NCBI GenBank assembly: GCA_007844125.1
Contig: CM017567.1
Span: forward strand, 45,673,299 to 45,737,298
Length of the DNA stretch: 64,000 nt
From: Sinonovacula constricta
Taxonomy: Eukaryota; Mollusca; Bivalvia; Cardiida; Solecurtidae
Reading direction: 5' to 3'
The first letter of the stretch is position 1. Each line of letters begins with the position of its first letter. The notes below the pieces were generated by a model. The model was not told the DNA's origin. It worked only from the letters and a program-made list of their open reading frames with translations, and made no database searches. The position numbers were made by a program, and so were the translations under genes. Below, in pieces: positions 47,695 through 59,700 of this stretch.

Positions 47695-47870
47695 AATCAG
47701 CAGCAATAGCAGCAGCAGCAGCATCACCGCCATCACGATCTACATCATAATCGTCATGGGCATCACCGTAACCGTTTTTACCATTTACATAATAATCATA
47801 AACAGCATCGGTATCACCGTCATCATTATCAGCAGTAGCAGCAGCAGCATCACCGTCATTTGCATCATCA
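47695..47870. repeat. Imperfect CAG/CAT trinucleotide tract
   Basis: AGCAGCAGCAGCATCACCGC and similar runs, no gene context. Confidence 0.8.
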
Positions 47871-47879
47871 TTACTTTAG

Positions 47880-49990
47880 TTACATCGTATGGATCTTTGT
47901 CAAGCAAATTTTCTTGTGTCTCTAATTTTAATTGTTGTATATCTTATAATGAACAATGTTGTAAATTTGGACAATGGTGTCAAAATCCCTATTTCTTAAT
48001 GCATCGTTCCCATAATGCGCTTTTACGTATATATGATTAATAGGAATTCGTGGACCGCGATTAAAAATCTGCATACAACTTTTGACTTTACTTGATTTGC
48101 AACTATTTGAATGAGGGTCTACACGCCTGGCTACGGCTAATTTTCTCATTCATGGCTTGAATGTTCTATGCCAAAATGTGGTCTAAAGTTGGCCCTACCG
48201 GGTACTTATTTTTTGTACCCATTTAAAGATAGAAATGTATTAATTTAAAATATATCGTTTTGTAAATTCATATTATGTTTCTCTATGCGCGTGGGTCCCT
48301 TTCATACCATCATAAAGTTCTACTCTAATTGACTCCCTAATTTTAAGACATGAGCGGACACCCCAACTAATTAAGCTTATTGGCAGTTTTATGGACACCT
48401 TGTTTGTCTAGTGGAAGGAAGTGTGACCGTGTTTTGGCGTCTTTTCGCTTCGCAAGAACACATGCATCCGCTATGCATCTGTGTTTAAAACTGTCTCCAT
48501 ATGGCAGTCGTGTGGTTTATGACCTTCACCATTTAAAGAGCAATATGCATTGACTTACGCGAGGACAACAAAAAGGACAAAACACTAAGGTCTACAATAT
48601 CTTTTTTGGCTCATAAAAGGACATAACGCTATATTTAGCAGTACCCACAAGTGTGCACCCTTTCCCAATCCCACTATTTTTTCGTTAAGGAAGAGGAAAC
48701 GTGGATGTGGAGATTTTAAGGAACACAATCTAATGTATATTTTCATCTTGTGTTTATTGCAAATGTATTATTTCAATAGCTCGCCTATTCTTTTGTAGTT
48801 AATCCATACCTTAAATATAAATAATTCCTTTATACAAATGTTTATGATCATTCAATGGACTAAAGAAGTTTGTAAGGATATTTATATAAGTAAAAACATG
48901 CGCAGTCTGAAATATTACTACATAGTACAGTTTCCCGCCTTCACTCTCACTCCTTTAGAACTTATATTTATTCCGCGAAGGTAAATAGTCAATAACGTTG
49001 CATATTTTTTCATAGCACACGCCGTTCAAGTGTACTTATCATTTTTAATCTCTCAACAGTACCCAACGTTCACGCCCTCTCTATCTTCTAAATGACAGCT
49101 TGAAGACAATTATCGATCGATATCGAGTTACATAGTATTAGAGAAATAATAGGTCGGTCAATTTGAAACAAAAATATTTCTTTTCGGCGACTTCAAATGA
49201 TAGTGACAGTCGATTGTTTCCCAGAATTTTCTTTGATGTTGCAGTGTTAGCCAGAGAGCCCTCCGCGCCAGAAAGAAATAACACCGCATTTTTCTTTATA
49301 ACCTTGAAGAAATTAAAATCACAGTGATGTAATTAGCGACTCCATGTCATAAGTGTGTGAACAATGTTGTCAACAGCCGTTAATTGGCGCTAATATGTGC
49401 AAACCGAAAAAAAACCCCACTTGTTTTCTAAGAAAGTTATTTGTTTTATGCGACTTTATGTATGTGCCTGTTTTCGGCAAAACAGCATGTGTTCATGTTT
49501 ATATGAGATAATCCTTTAACGATGACAGGTGACTGTAGTAAGTAATACTGTCCTAAAATTCTTGGATATAACACATTACTGTCAGACAAGAATACCTCCT
49601 TGAAAATGTTCATACAGTTAAAATTGATGTGTATATAGCTGACTAGTTAACAGAACAGTAGTTTGTGTTTCTTGTATCTTTAATATCGTATGACGTCAAA
49701 CAAAACATGCAAGCGTCTTATCAACGAGGCGACCTACTAAATCACAATAAAATATTTTGGTACGGACACAAATGATTCTTTGCGCAAGAGCCCCCAGTTT
49801 TGAAAATCTCGATAAAACGGGTCAAATCTCGTAGAGCGAGATATAAATCGGCGCATGCGCAATGGATGTTTGAAATGGTCTATTCATTGTATTACTAACA
49901 AACAGAAACGTCTCCGTTGACAACGGCAAACAGGTGCGCGCTATCATAATCACGCTGTTTTCACGCAGAACGCGCAAGTTGGGCGAGATT
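47880..49990. other. Intergenic, no gene recognised
   Basis: Lies inside the inverted pair 46231/50035. No transposase or other coding signal seen in six frames. Confidence 0.5.
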
Positions 49991-49998
49991 TCGTTAGT

Positions 49999-50035
49999 TG
50001 CTTATCTCTGTTATCTACGTCTCTGCTTGTACATT
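49999..50035 (-). repeat. Right arm of a distant inverted repeat
   Basis: Minus strand GTACAAGCAGAGACGTAGAT then AACAGAGATAAGCAACT, matching 46231-46272. Confidence 0.6.
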
Positions 50036-50289
50036 AGTGATTTGTCACTTGAGAATTGTGTCTTTGAGATTTGTAACTTGTAAATTGTAAGCGAACATAA
50101 AATTTGTGACTTGAGATTTGTAATTTCCAAATTATATTCGAGGAATGTGAATTAGATACATGTAAAAACGAACGTGTTTGTGCAAACAAATAGCAAATTT
50201 AAGCATATGCAGTGTTGCAATTTGCAAATTAGAAATTGAATATTGGCGGATATCCCCTTCCATATGTGACGCTTCGTCAGCCCCTTGTG

Positions 50290-50341
50290 TTTAACGAAAC
50301 TTCAGATCTAGCTTAACTGCGCTGGGACCTCTTTACAGTCT
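50290..50341 (+). repeat. Dispersed 52-bp repeat, copy 2, upstream of GT92
   Basis: Second copy, about 180 bases before the GT92 ATG; may lie in its promoter or 5' UTR. Confidence 0.8.
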
Positions 50342-50519
50342 TTTCAGTGTTCTCGGCCCTAGCTGTCATTTGTCGGTCTTTGTGTGGGACCGCTTTTATA
50401 TCGATTGAAACATTAATACTTTCTTCAAACGTTTTAAACATCGTCTGCGACTTAGGGAAGGGCCAATATTATCAAACATTAGTGTTTTTACACATTGACC
50501 CGAGAAAACATTCGGAGCT

Positions 50520-50764
50520 ATGGTCACAAAATTAAAGACAAAGTTTACTAGAGTGCTTGTCATATTGAGCTGGATTATTTGTTTGGTGGTAATGTTCAAA
50601 CGGTTAAATGTGAACACACACAAGCAACGAATGTTTGTAAATATGACAAGAGTAATTAAAACACGTTCTGTTGGTAGCTGTATTGTGACGTCATTGCAAG
50701 CAGGGAATTGGACAAGAGTTGCTCCCAACGTGTTAATCTTTTCAGCATTTGAGGACTCAAAGTT
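50520..50764 (+). CDS. GT92 exon 1 (membrane anchor)
   Basis: Eighty-one codons plus two bases. Cytosolic MVTKLKTKFTR, hydrophobic VLVILSWIICLVVMF, then a luminal stem with an NWTRVAPNVLIFSAFEDSK block typical of GT92. Ends at GTGAGT. ATG context GAGCTATGG. An overlapping short frame from 50347 is a shadow. Confidence 0.85.
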
Positions 50765-53700
50765 GTGAGTATATCCTTGTTTTGCCGTTTTTACGATGTT
50801 TGCCCCCCCCCATATAATCTTTAGGCTTACTTGTTGAAATTAAAATTAAAATTGACTTCTACTGTTATAGATGGAGAAAACTACTAACAAGTATCAGGTT
50901 CGAATCACCAACCGACGCAAAGCAGCTGACATGCGTTACGTTGGTCGCAGAATGTCGTCCAGCTGGTCTGTGTTGCGTAAGTCGCAGAAGTCCGTCTAGT
51001 TGACCTGTGTTGCGTTGGTCGGATAAGGTCGTCCAGGTGACCTGTGTTGCGTAGGTCGGATAAGGTCGTCCAGGTGCTCTGTGTTGCGTAGGTCGGATAA
51101 GGTCGTCTAGTTGACCTGTGTTGCGTAGGTCGGATAAGGTCGTCCAGGTGACCTGTGTTGCGTAGGTCGGATAAGGTCGTCCAGGTGACCTGTGTTGCGT
51201 AGGTCGGATAAGGTCGTCCAGGTGATCTGTGTTGCGTAGGTCGGATAAGGTCGTCCAGGTGATCTGTGTTGCGTAGGTCGGATAAGGTCGTCCAGGTGAC
51301 CTGTGTTGCGTAGGTCGGATAAGGTCGTCCAGGTGATCTGTGTTGCGTAGGTCGGATAAGGTCGTCCAGGTGATCTGTGTTGCGTAGGTCGGAAAAGGTC
51401 GTCCAGCTGACCTGTGTTGCGTAGGTCGGATAAGGTCGTCCAGGTGATCTGTGTTGCGTAGGTCGGAAAAGGTCGTCCAGCTGACCTGTGTTGCGTAGGT
51501 CGGATAAGGTCGTCCAAGTGATTTGTGTTGCGTAGGTCGCAGAAGGTCGTCCAGCTGACCTGTGTTGCGTAGGTCGGATAAGGTCGTCCAGGTGATCTGT
51601 GTTGCGTAGGTCGGATAATGTCGTCCAGGTGATCTGTGTTGCGTAGGTCGGATAAGGTCGTCCAGGTGACCTGTGTTGCGTAGGTCGGATAAGGTCGTCC
51701 AGCTGACCTGTGTTGTGTAGGTCGGAGAAGGTCGTCCAGGTGATCCGTGTTGCGTAGGTCGCAGAAGGTCTGCCAGGTGATCTGTGTTGCGTAGGTCAGA
51801 TAAGGTCGTCCAGGTGACCTGTGTTGCGTAGGTCGGATAAGGTCGCCCAGCTGGTCTGTGTTGCGTAGGTCGGATAAGGTCGTCCAGCTGGTCTGTGTTG
51901 CGTAGGTCGGAGAAGGTCGTCCAGGTGATCTGTCTTGCGTAGGTCGGATAAGGTCGTCCAGGTGATCTGTGTTGCGTAGGTCGCAGAAGGTCGTCCAGCT
52001 GATCTGTGTTGCCTAGGTCGCAGAAGGTCGTCCAGCTGACCTGTGTTGCGTAGGTCGGATAAGGTCGTCCAGCTGACCTGTGTTGTGTAGGTCGCAGAAG
52101 GTCGTCCAGCTGACCTGTGTTGTGTAGGTCGGATAAGGTCGTCCAGCTGACCTGTGTTGCGTAGGTCGGATAAGGTCGTCCAGGTGACCTGTGTTGCGTA
52201 GGTCGCAGAAGGTCGTCCAGGTGACCTGTGTTGCGTAGGTCGCAGAAGGTCGTCCAGCTGACCTGTGTTGTGTAGGTCGGAGAAGGTCGTCCAGCTGACC
52301 TGTGTTGCGTAGGTCGGATAAGGTCGTCCAGCTGACCTGTGTTGCGTAGGTCGGATAAGGTCGTCCAGGTGACCTGTGTTGCGTAGGTCGCAAAAGGTCG
52401 TCCAGGTGACCTGTGTTGTGTAGGTCGCAGAAGGTCGTCCAGCTGACCTGTGTTGTGTAGGTCGCAGAAGGTCGTCAAGCCGACCTGTGTTGTGTAGGTC
52501 GCAGAAGGTCGTCCAGCTGACCTGTGTTGTGTAGGTCGGAGAAGGTCGTCCAGCTGACCTGTGTTGCGTAGGTCGGATAAGGTCGTCCAGCTGACCTGTG
52601 TTGCGTAGGTCGCAGAAGGTCGTCCAGGTGATCTGTGTTGCGTAGGTCGGATAAGGTCGTCCAGGTGATCTGTGTTGTGTAGGTCGGATAAGGTCGTCCA
52701 GCTGATCTGTGTTGCGTAGGTCGCAGAAGGTCGTCCAGGTGACCTGTGTTGCGTAGGTCGGATAAGGTCGTCCAGGTGACCTGTGTTGTGTAGGTCGGAG
52801 AAGGTCGTCCAGCTGACCTGTGCTGTGTAGGTCGGAGAAGGTCGTCCAGCTGACCTGTGTTGCGTAGGTCGGATAAGGTCGTCCAGGTGACCTGTGATGC
52901 GTAGGTCGGATAAGGTCGTCCAGGTGACCTGTGTTGCGTAGGTCGGATAAGGTCGTCCAGGTGACCTGTGTTGCGTAGGTCGCAGAAGGTCGTCCAGCTG
53001 ACCTGTGTTGTGTAAGTCGCAGAAGGTTTTCCAGCTGATCTGTGTTGCGCAGGTCGCAGAGGGTCGTCCAGCTGATCTGTGTTGCGTAGGTCGGATAAGG
53101 TCGTCCAGCTGACCTGTGTTGTGTAGGTCGGAGAAGGTCGTCCAGCTGACCTGTGTTGCGTAGGTCGGATAAGGTCGTCCAGGTGACCTGTGTTGCGTAG
53201 GTCGGATAAGGTCGTCCAGGTGACCTGTGTTGCGTAGGTCGCAGAAGGTCGTCCAGCTGACCTGTGTTGTGTAGGTCGGAGAAGGTCGTCCAGCTGACCT
53301 GTGTTGCGTAGGTCGGATAAGGTCGTCCAGGTGACCTGTGTTGCGTAGGTCGGATAAGGTCGTCCAGGTGACCTGTGTTGCGTAGGTCGGATAAGGTCGT
53401 CCAGCTGACCTGTGATGCGTAGGTCGGATAAGGTCGTCCAGGTGACCTGTGTTGCGTAGGTCGGATAAGGTCGTCCAGGTGACCTGTGTTGCGTAGGTCG
53501 CAGAAGGTCGTCCAGCTGACCTGTGTTGTGTAAGTCGCAGAAGGTCGTCCAGCTGATCTGTGTTGCGCAGGTCGCAGAAGGTCGTCCAGCTGATCTGTGT
53601 TGCGTAGGTCGCAGAAGGTCGTCCAGGTGACCTGTGTTGCGTAGGTCGCAGAAGGTCGTCCAGCAGACCTGTGTTGCGTAGGTCGCAGAAGGTCGTCCAG

Positions 53701-56700
53701 CTGACCTGTGTTGCGTAGGTCGGATAAGGTCGTCCAGCTGACCTGTGTTGTGTAGGTCGGATAAGGTCGTCCAGGTGACCTGTGTTGCGTAGGTCGGATA
53801 AGGTCGTCCAGGTGACCTGTGATGCGTAGGTCGGATAAGGTCGTCCAGGTGACCTGTGTTGCGTAGGTCGGATAAGGTCGTCCAGGTGACCTGTGTTGTG
53901 TAGGTCGCAGAAGGTCGTCCAGCTGACCTGTGTTGCGTAGGTCGGATAAGGTCGTCCAGCTGACCTGTGTTGCGTAGGTCGGATAAGGTCGTCCAGGTGA
54001 CCTGTGTTGCGTAGGTCGCAAAAGGTCGTCCAGGTGACCTGTGTTGCGTAGGTCGCAGAAGGTCGTCCAGCTGACCTGTGTTGTGTAGGTCGGAGAAGGT
54101 CGTCCAGCTGACCTGTATTGTGTAGGTCGCAGAAGGTCGTCCAGCTGACCTGTGTTGTGTAGGTCGCAGAAGGTCGTCCAGCTGACCTGTGTTGTGTAGG
54201 TCGCAGAAGGTCGTCCAGCTGACCTGTGTTGTGTAGGTCGGAGAAGGTCGTCCAGCTGACCTGTGTTGCGTAGGTCGGATAAGGTCGTCCAGGTGACCTG
54301 TGTTGCGTAGGTCGCAGAAGGTCGTCCAGGTGATCTGTGTTGCGTAGGTCGGATAAGGTCGTCCAGGTGATCTGTGTTGTGTAGGTCGGATAAGGTCGTC
54401 CAGCTGATCTGTGTTGCCTAGGTCGCAGAAGGTCGTCCAGCTGACCTGTGTTGCGTAGGTCGGATAAGGTCGTCCAGGTGGCCTGTGTTGTGTAGGTCGG
54501 AGAAGGTCGTCCAGCTGACCTGTGTTGTGTAGGTCGGAGAAGGTCGTCCAGCTGACCTGTGTTGCGTAGGTCGGATAAGGTCGTCCAGGTGACCTGTGTT
54601 GCGTAGGTCGCAGAAGGTCGTCCAGCTGACCTGTGTTGTGTAGGTCGGAGAAGGTCGTCCAGCTGAGCTGTGTTGCGTAGGTCGGATAAGGTCGTCCAGG
54701 TGACCTGTGTTGCGTAGGTCGGATAAGGTCGTCCAGGTGACCTGTGTTGTGTAGGTCGGAGAAGGTCGTCCAGCTGACCTGTGTTGCGTAGGTCGGATAA
54801 GGTCGTCCAGGTGACCTGTGTTGCGTAGGTCGGATAAGGTCGTCCAGGTGACCTGTGTTGCGTAGGTCGCAGAAGGTCGTCCAGCTGACCTGTGTTGTGT
54901 AGGTCGGAGAAGGTCGTCCAGCTGACCTGTGTTGCGTAGGTCGGATAAGGTCGTCCAGGTGACCTGTGTTGCGTAGGTCGGATAAGGTCGTCCAGGTGAC
55001 CTGTGTTGTGTAGGTCGGATAAGGTCGTCCTGGTGACCTGTGATGCGTAGGTCGGATAAGGTCGTCCAGGTGACCTGTGTTGCGTAGGTCGGATAAGGTC
55101 GTCCAGGTGACCTGTGTTGCGTAGGTCGCAGAAGGTCGTCCAGCTGACCTGTGTTGTGTAAGTCGCAGAAGGTCGTCCAGCTGATCTGTGTTGCGCAGGT
55201 CGCAGAAGGTCGTCCAGCTGATCTGTGTTGCGTAGGTCGGATAAGGTCGTCCAGGTGACCTGTGTTGTGTAAGTCGCAGAAGTCCGTCTAGTTGACCTGT
55301 GTTGCGTCTGTCGCTGCGCTCCTTTCGGCTTCTATTTTCTATAGAAACGTCTTAATAGACGCTATTCTATACTTATCGTCTGCTAATAAAATAGACGATC
55401 GATGTCAGCACCGCGACTATGTTCAAAGGAAACCTTAAAATGATCCCGAAGTCAAGGCCATAATGGTAGCTGCAATTTGCATTTTGTACTCGTAGCATTG
55501 GCCAAAGTGTTCGGAAAGTTTAAATTGCAAACAGCCTTATCCTTAATCTTGAAAGCTTGTTTAGTGACATGTTCTGTACTCCAGAATTTTCAGTGGAAGG
55601 AATGCTCATTATCTGTGTTTGCGTTAAGAAAACGCAATATGCCCTTCTGATTGCGTCAGATAGGACTTTATTGCGTCAAAAACGTAGAAAACGCACAATG
55701 GCGAAACACTGTATTATATAGACATTTACAAATGTTTTGTGACGGGACGTACTGAACATTAATTCGCGAGACAATTCGTGACTAAGTCCTCCTTGGTTTT
55801 CCAACCCATTCACCTTATTTTACTTGAACCATTTGTCTGTTGCGATTTCTCAAAATGGCTTATATGCAATTTTCGTTGCCTCTGTACTGCTACATTTTGC
55901 TTAAAGACACGGTAACATTGTGATGTCTTCATAAAGCAAGTTATTTATTTGATGTATAAATAATCAGCGTGGATAAAGTTTTGCATAAATGGTTATAACC
56001 AGAAAATTGTCGCTTGTGTTTGGGTATCTCTTCTATAAAGGACTGTGCCATAGCTAATATCGCTTCTATAAAGGGCTGTGCCATAGCTAATATCTCTTCT
56101 ATAAAGGGCTGTGCCATAACTAATATCTCTTCTTTAAAGGGCTGTGTCATAACCAATATCTTTTCTATAAAGGACTGTGCCATAGCTAATATCGCTTCTA
56201 TAAAGGGCTGTACCATAGCTAATATCGCTTCTATAAAGGGCTGTGCCATAGCTAATATCTCTTCTATAAAGGGCTGTGCCATAACTAATATCTCTTCTAT
56301 AAAGGGCTGTGTTATAACCAATAACTTTTCTATAAAGGGCTGTGCCATAGCTTATATCGCTTCTATAAAGGACTTTGCCATAACTAATATCTCTTCTATA
56401 AAGGACTGTGCCATAGCTAATATCTCTTCTATAAAGGGCTGTGCCATAACTAATATCTCTTCTATAAAGGGCTGTGTCATAACCAATATCTTTTCTATAA
56501 AGGACTGTGTCATAACCAATATTTTTTCTATAAAGGACTGTGCCATTACTAATATCTCTTCTATAAAGGGCTGTGTCATAACCAATATCTTTTCTATAAA
56601 GGACTGTGTCATAACTAATATCTCTTCTATAAAGGGCTGTGCCATAGCTAATATCGCTTCTATAAAGGGCTGTGTCATAACTAATATCTCTTCTATAAAT

Positions 56701-59700
56701 GGCTGTGTCATAACCAATATCTCTTCTATAAAGGACTGTGCCATATCTAATATCTCTTCTATAAAGGACTTTGCCATAACTAATATCTCTTCCATAAATG
56801 ACTGTGCCATAACTAATATATCTTCTATAAAGGACTGTGCCATAACTAATATCTCTTCTATAAAGGATTGTGCCATAACTAATATCTCTTCTATAAAGGA
56901 TTGTGCCATAACTTATATATCTTCTATAAAGGACTGTGCCATAACTAATTACAATTCTTGTTTTAATATTAAATGTGTGTAACATAACATTTTACTTAAA
57001 ATGTACTTATATCTTGATACCAAAACCTCCCCGAAAACAAAAACAAAAAAGATTATTATTCAGTGATCATACGTACACATCATATCTAGCTAGCTGTCAA
57101 GGTAAGCTCCTGGCATACCTTAATTATACATTAAAACAAAAAGAAAAACAAATGTAGGTTGCATTTTTAGACTTGAAACTTTGATAAAATTGATAGAATA
57201 TTTATATTACTGTGGTGAAAGTCAATTACGGTCGAAATAAGTATAAAATTACCGTAATGAAACATTGTATGCAATGAAGATAGAAAAAATAGGCGTGAAA
57301 GAATCATTCCTGGGTTCGTATTTTATCGTGATCGCCGACGCGGCTAAGACTAGGATAACATACTATAGATAGTTTCAATGGGATGTCATAGGCACTGATA
57401 AGACAGTTTAAGGCAGCCGTCTTTGAAGAAAAAAGCTAATACAGCCTGAAATCGGGAAATATGTGCTGTATTTAACTCACCACTGTGTTTTTATTTTTAA
57501 GTCTATTTTACTGAATTTTGTATCAAATTTTACAGCTTTTATGAAGTATTTTAAATATCAAAAATATATTTTGATAGATTAAAGGGTAAAAAAATATACA
57601 ACAAAAAGATACACTGTTCATTTTGTTTAGGGATGAGCCAATAATTTAATTTATTTCTGTGTATTAATTCTTTGTGCATTTATCAATTTTAAAAATATTG
57701 TATTCTAAAAATATGAATTTTTAGAGCTTTCCACTGGTGTATAGTTTCAATTTTTGGACCACAAATGAAGAAATTACAAGAAAATAAATTTTACGCTTCT
57801 ATACAATTCATCTGAAAAGCCCTTGAAGTTGCCATCAAAGATGGCTGCCAAGATTAGGGATCTTCACTGATGTGGGAACTATCTATAGCGATGGAAACGG
57901 AAGATATGAGGGGAAAAAACACTAGAAAATAAAGAAAATACAATAATTGTTTGTTTGTTCCTTTATTGGGTTTATCGTCCCACCAACAGTATTTCAGTTA
58001 TCTGGAGACTGTATCCACTTGAAGCAGATATAGTGCTGCCTTCATTGTGTATAGCATGTCATGAACACCTGGCATGATACCACACCTAGTCACATTATCC
58101 TGGCCAACCAGTCGTGGAACTACCCTTATATTTGCTTGAGCATTAGCAAGGGAGCTATACCACTGCCATTTTTCACGACTTGTATATGTCGAGGCCCGGG
58201 ATCGAACCCGGGGACTCCCGTACCTGTAACCGACGTTCTACCGATTGTGCTACCAGGTACGGTAACAATAATTGCAGTTCTGGTTCAGCAGTTCCAGAGT
58301 ATCGTCTTGTATTTATTTGCTCTAGGAACAATTGCATTGTTTTGTAGATATTTTTTCGTAATTTTTATGTGGCGTTTTCATGGGTAAGAAAGATTATGTC
58401 ACGCAGTTTATACGTTTTTTAATTTATACACATACTAACCATTTATAAATATGAGAATTGTATGCAAATTGCTATAGAAAAGTCGTACACAATATACATG
58501 TATTATATTTTTGACACCAGTTTTGTCAGTCGGTCAGGCTCTACAACTATTATTGATAGACTTTGCGCTAAGAATCAAAGAAATGGTAGACAGTAAATTC
58601 ACATATCGGACTGAAATTAAATGCTTCGCGAAAATCAGTGTACATGTAGAATTGATGTGAGCATAACTTTTGTGTATTTTGTTGTTGTTTGTTGCTGGAA
58701 GTCGCAAATATTTATTTGCAACAGGTGCAATATCTTTTGTATTTTTAATTTTAATTCAGTATATACTTATTTCAATATTTCTACTAGAGTCATACAACTA
58801 GTAGTATGTATTGTATAAATGTAAATTGACATTTTTCCTAATAAAAATAGAGCATAGGAAATATAAATTGTATAAATTGTTGGCAAATAACGCCATAGAA
58901 TATCAGTGATTATGCAAATTATGGCCGACAATGTTTTCCTTCACTACGATACTGAACTAATTTTATGGTGTATCGAGCAATAAAATGGAATGTTTACTTC
59001 CTTAGTGATAGTAAATATATCGTCTTTTCGTGCCTTGGTTTGCCATTCTTTTTTTTAATAAAATGAACTGTCAGTATTTTATCATTAATGTCTCAAAGAT
59101 GCTGCATTTAAAGGGGTATTTTATCCCTTTCAGACAACCGGGTGTGGTGTTAACAATTGGTTTAATAAACCGCAATGACAAATCAACATTCGACTGTATT
59201 TTCCGTGACAAATTGTCGTCGCATTGGAACCAGACGAGAGCCAAAAAAAGCATCCTTCCGGAACACCACAATAAAAGGTAAGACAAACTTTCTTCTACGA
59301 CCGGTTTGCATTCAACCACTTCTACCAACGCTGTCAAAGATCACACGCCACAGGCAATCAAATACAAAAGAAACATAAGTGATGATTTAGTCAACCGTGA
59401 AATATTTCTTTCAAATAAGTTTAACCAGTTATGCTAATTCTGTAGTGGGTCGGGGCCACATAAGGAGAGTTCTCGCCCCGACGACCGTAGCAGCAACTGA
59501 GATGGCATTTTTTTTCTTTTGTATTTTAGTAGCTTTCGAACGTTGATTTCCCTGACTGGCTTGATATATACGACTATTTGAATAAATATTCCGCGCGGAT
59601 AGCGTGGTTCTTTATCATGTCCGTAAACGTTGACCATGTCGCAATTGAAAGTAGTATCGCACTGTTTGGTCCATTTTTTCCCCTCAAAAACCCCAAATTA

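Noticed and set aside
50940..56960. CRISPR-like array
   Set aside because: Units are directly tandem with no unique spacers, and the context is a eukaryotic intron.
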